Positions 44,779 to 64,000 of a DNA stretch of 64,000 nucleotides are shown piece by piece. The notes below the pieces were generated by a model. It ran no database searches and was not told the origin of the DNA. It was given only the letters and a program-made list of their open reading frames with translations. The stretch covers positions 90,001-154,000 of the forward strand of contig NC_083534.1 of assembly GCF_032362555.1 (NCBI RefSeq), given 5' to 3'. Source of the DNA: Amyelois transitella. Taxonomy: Eukaryota; Arthropoda; Insecta; Lepidoptera; Pyralidae. The position numbers were made by a program, and so were the translations under genes. The stretch's first letter is position 1. Each line of letters starts with the position of its first letter.

Positions 44779-47121
44779 GCTGGAAAGTATTCTACATTCA
44801 AAATCACAAAATCAAATTTTCATTTATTCGTTTTTTTTTGGAATATAACACAATATTTGTGACGTCAAATAAATTAACGTAAACCTAAGTTTACTGCCGC
44901 TTCCAAAGCTCAGTGCAAAAGAAGCGGTAACACACTGCACAGCAGCATTTTCTTCATGATTTGTTTTAAACTGTAAACTGCTCAGAAACCTGTCACTATT
45001 TGAATCTCAATACCATCATTAACCCATACAGCTGAATGCAGTAATTTTTCATAAGACTGTTGACTCCAGATGAGTACTAATAAATAGTTATAGATCTATA
45101 AAAAATATTATATATCTCTGGTGGTATTACATGCCACTTTGAAATTCATTGTTTGTCCTACAAGCAGTATGACGTTATCACCATTTTACACTGCCGCACA
45201 TTTGGTTATCTGTGCGCACATGTTTTATCATTAATAGGATGTTTTGTAAGATTTTATAATCTCACTTGTTGCAGGCATGTGTTCAATTGATATACAGGTT
45301 TAATTCAATGTATCTATAATTTTAAAGGCAAATAATTCAATTCTATCACAAAGCCAAACAGCTGAGCATGGCCTATCAGTCTTTTCAAAACTGGTGGCTC
45401 TGTCTACCCCGCTAGGGATATAGACGTGATCATATGTATGTATGTATGTAACAATTCAATGTCTTCTAACAAATATAAGGTCATAGATTTCTGCATCTCA
45501 TTTATTAGGAATTGATTTTATAATCTTTAAACATGATTTTAGTACTGTGTGGTTTCTGATACTTTTGGTTAGAACCACTCCATATCTATCCCATGGATGT
45601 TGAAAAAGGTGACCAAGGGATAGAATTATAAACTTGGAAATTTTTTGCTTTTGGGCGATGGGCTTGCAACATGTCACTAAATCTCAATTCAATCTTAAGC
45701 CAAACAGCTGAATGTGGCCCTTCAGTTATTTCAAGATTGTTAGATGTAAACATGACTATGTGTCTGTATGATTTTAGTCAAATTATAATGATTGGTAGTG
45801 GGATTTGCCTGTGCGTATCATCAGAAGCAACTAAAGCATTGAAAAGAATCACTTTTAAATTGGATTGAAAAAGGACAGCTTAAAAACTTTATGTATAAAA
45901 CATGCTGAGAAAATTATGTAAATAATTTTTACAATAAACAGTGCTAGAAAACACAATATAACTGCCATATACAGCCTGGTTGGATTACTTTTTTATGGGC
46001 AAAAACTTTTCTATAAGTTTTTATGATTTCTTTCATTCATCTTGTTATTGCATATTCCATGTTGTTTTTTAGCCATTATGCTTCAGAGCCCAATGAACAC
46101 TGGTCATTATTATTATATTACTAGTTATTATTATTTGCAAAATAAACTATGAATTAGTAAAAACTCTACTCAGTTAAATATTATTTATTCTGTGGGTATC
46201 TACCTAAATTATTGACACACACAGCTGACTTCTAAAGAATGAACACCCTGACTGAGGCACCTTGCAGCGTCACACATCGCTGGAGCCCAGCCTTGCCTCT
46301 ATTTATAGTCGGTCGTCGCGAGATGTGTGCTCATTGACCAGTGACCAGAAAATTCGAGGGGAAATTCAAAATAACCTAAAACAATAAAACTTTTGCTGTT
46401 GTTGTTACCTTGGAGATTACACTGGTTTGTGTGTCAAATGAGGAGCATGCCACAGCGAGGGTGACCGTCAACAAGTTCCAAAACACCAAGAGACTTCGTT
46501 TCATACATCAGCACAGAACTCCACCCGAAATTGCACTTGTATTCATAACATTTAACCTAGTGTCCACTGTCTGGAGTTGGCACACGATATATATTTTATT
46601 CATAAAACATGATTTACTTGTTAAACCCTTCGTCTATTCGAAAAATCTTCACAAAACTCGTCCTCTTGCAAGCTCAGCATCTTCGGTAAATTGACATATG
46701 ACAATTAGAGATGACAGAGTTGCTTGCTTTAAAAAATTGTGCTAAGTGTTTTCAGTTCTCATAATTTATTTTATTTTCTTTGTTTTTCCAGACGGCTCAT
46801 ATTTATTCTGATTAATTAATAGTGAGGAAAATAATGGAAATAATAAATTTATGACTTATAACTCACAAAACTAAATTTATTCCTTTTTCGTTGAGTGCTT
46901 GTAGTGACATCTGTACGCAACCAGTGATACTAGTTTGTGAACTGTTTTATCGCTATTCCCAGACGTAATACTACTTTATCGTCTGATATACGCCATTTTG
47001 CCATTACAGAAAAGTGCATTATCTTTCGTCAACAATGTTCGTGAAGTGAAATGTTTGCTAATTAATTACAGTGATATGAAGTGTAAGTGGTTTTTAAAGC
47101 CCCCAAAAAAATACTAGGACG
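44779..47121. other. Spacer between divergent COP1 and BRWD3-like genes
   Basis: It contains a LINE tail (44860-44905), family A pieces (44988-45075, 45330-45452, 45540-45780) and no recognised exon. It should include both promoters and 5' leaders. A cgccattttgcc motif at about 46990 resembles a YY1/Pho site near the BRWD3-side start. No TATA box was assigned. Confidence 0.55.
45330..45780 (+). mobile_element. Two consecutive family A repeats
   Basis: 45330-45452 holds the tail half ending in (TGTA)n. 45540-45780 is a diverged longer copy starting gtactgtgtggtttctgat. Confidence 0.7.

Positions 47122-64000
<16,879 letters not shown>

Overview
The window looks like nuclear DNA of a moth or butterfly. 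The genes are multi-exon with GT-AG introns. GC-rich exons sit in AT-rich introns that are littered with SINE-like repeats ending in (TGTA)n, RTE/Jockey-type LINE tails, BEL/Pao retrotransposons, MITEs and a GINGER2 DNA transposon. Nothing is bacterial: there are no operons, Shine-Dalgarno sites or CRISPR arrays. Species was not determined.

Layout. 1-2738: a homogeneous 16-bp satellite with a TTAGG-like core. 3594-6428: an apparently intact GINGER2 transposon with 4-bp target duplications and phased palindromes at both ends. 6689-10410 (+): a ZAD/C2H2 zinc-finger gene in 7 exons. 11524-18611 (+): a gene in 11 exons for an 846-aa protein with a Rap1/TERF2IP-type Myb domain. 18612-25150: repeat-rich spacer. 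25151-44778 (-): the E3 ubiquitin ligase gene COP1 in 7 exons. Its 14.4-kb first intron holds a nest of transposons: a BEL element (30380-43980) that received a 194-bp-arm foldback element, which in turn received a second BEL element (33112-38592). 44779-47121: spacer between two divergent genes. 47122-64000 (+): the first 20 exons of a BRWD3/PHIP-type gene, running off the right edge.

The most unusual structures are in the BRWD3 gene. Two separate introns each open with a minisatellite made of the preceding exon's 3' end plus its 5' splice site: 15 GC-type donors at 54537-55795 and 17 GT-type donors at 60621-62845. COP1 intron 3 holds a decayed duplicate of COP1 exon 3. The Rap1-like gene contains three 60-residue internal repeats and lies about 9 kb from the telomere-like satellite.

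Functionally the host genes are nuclear regulators: a zinc-finger factor, a telomere/chromatin-type Myb protein, a RING ubiquitin ligase with a WD40 propeller, and a WD40-bromodomain chromatin reader that serves as a CUL4-type substrate receptor in other animals. No operon-like co-regulation is implied. COP1 and BRWD3 are head to head and could share a promoter region. All exon models were read from splice signals, reading phase and remembered family conservation; no search or RNA evidence was available.
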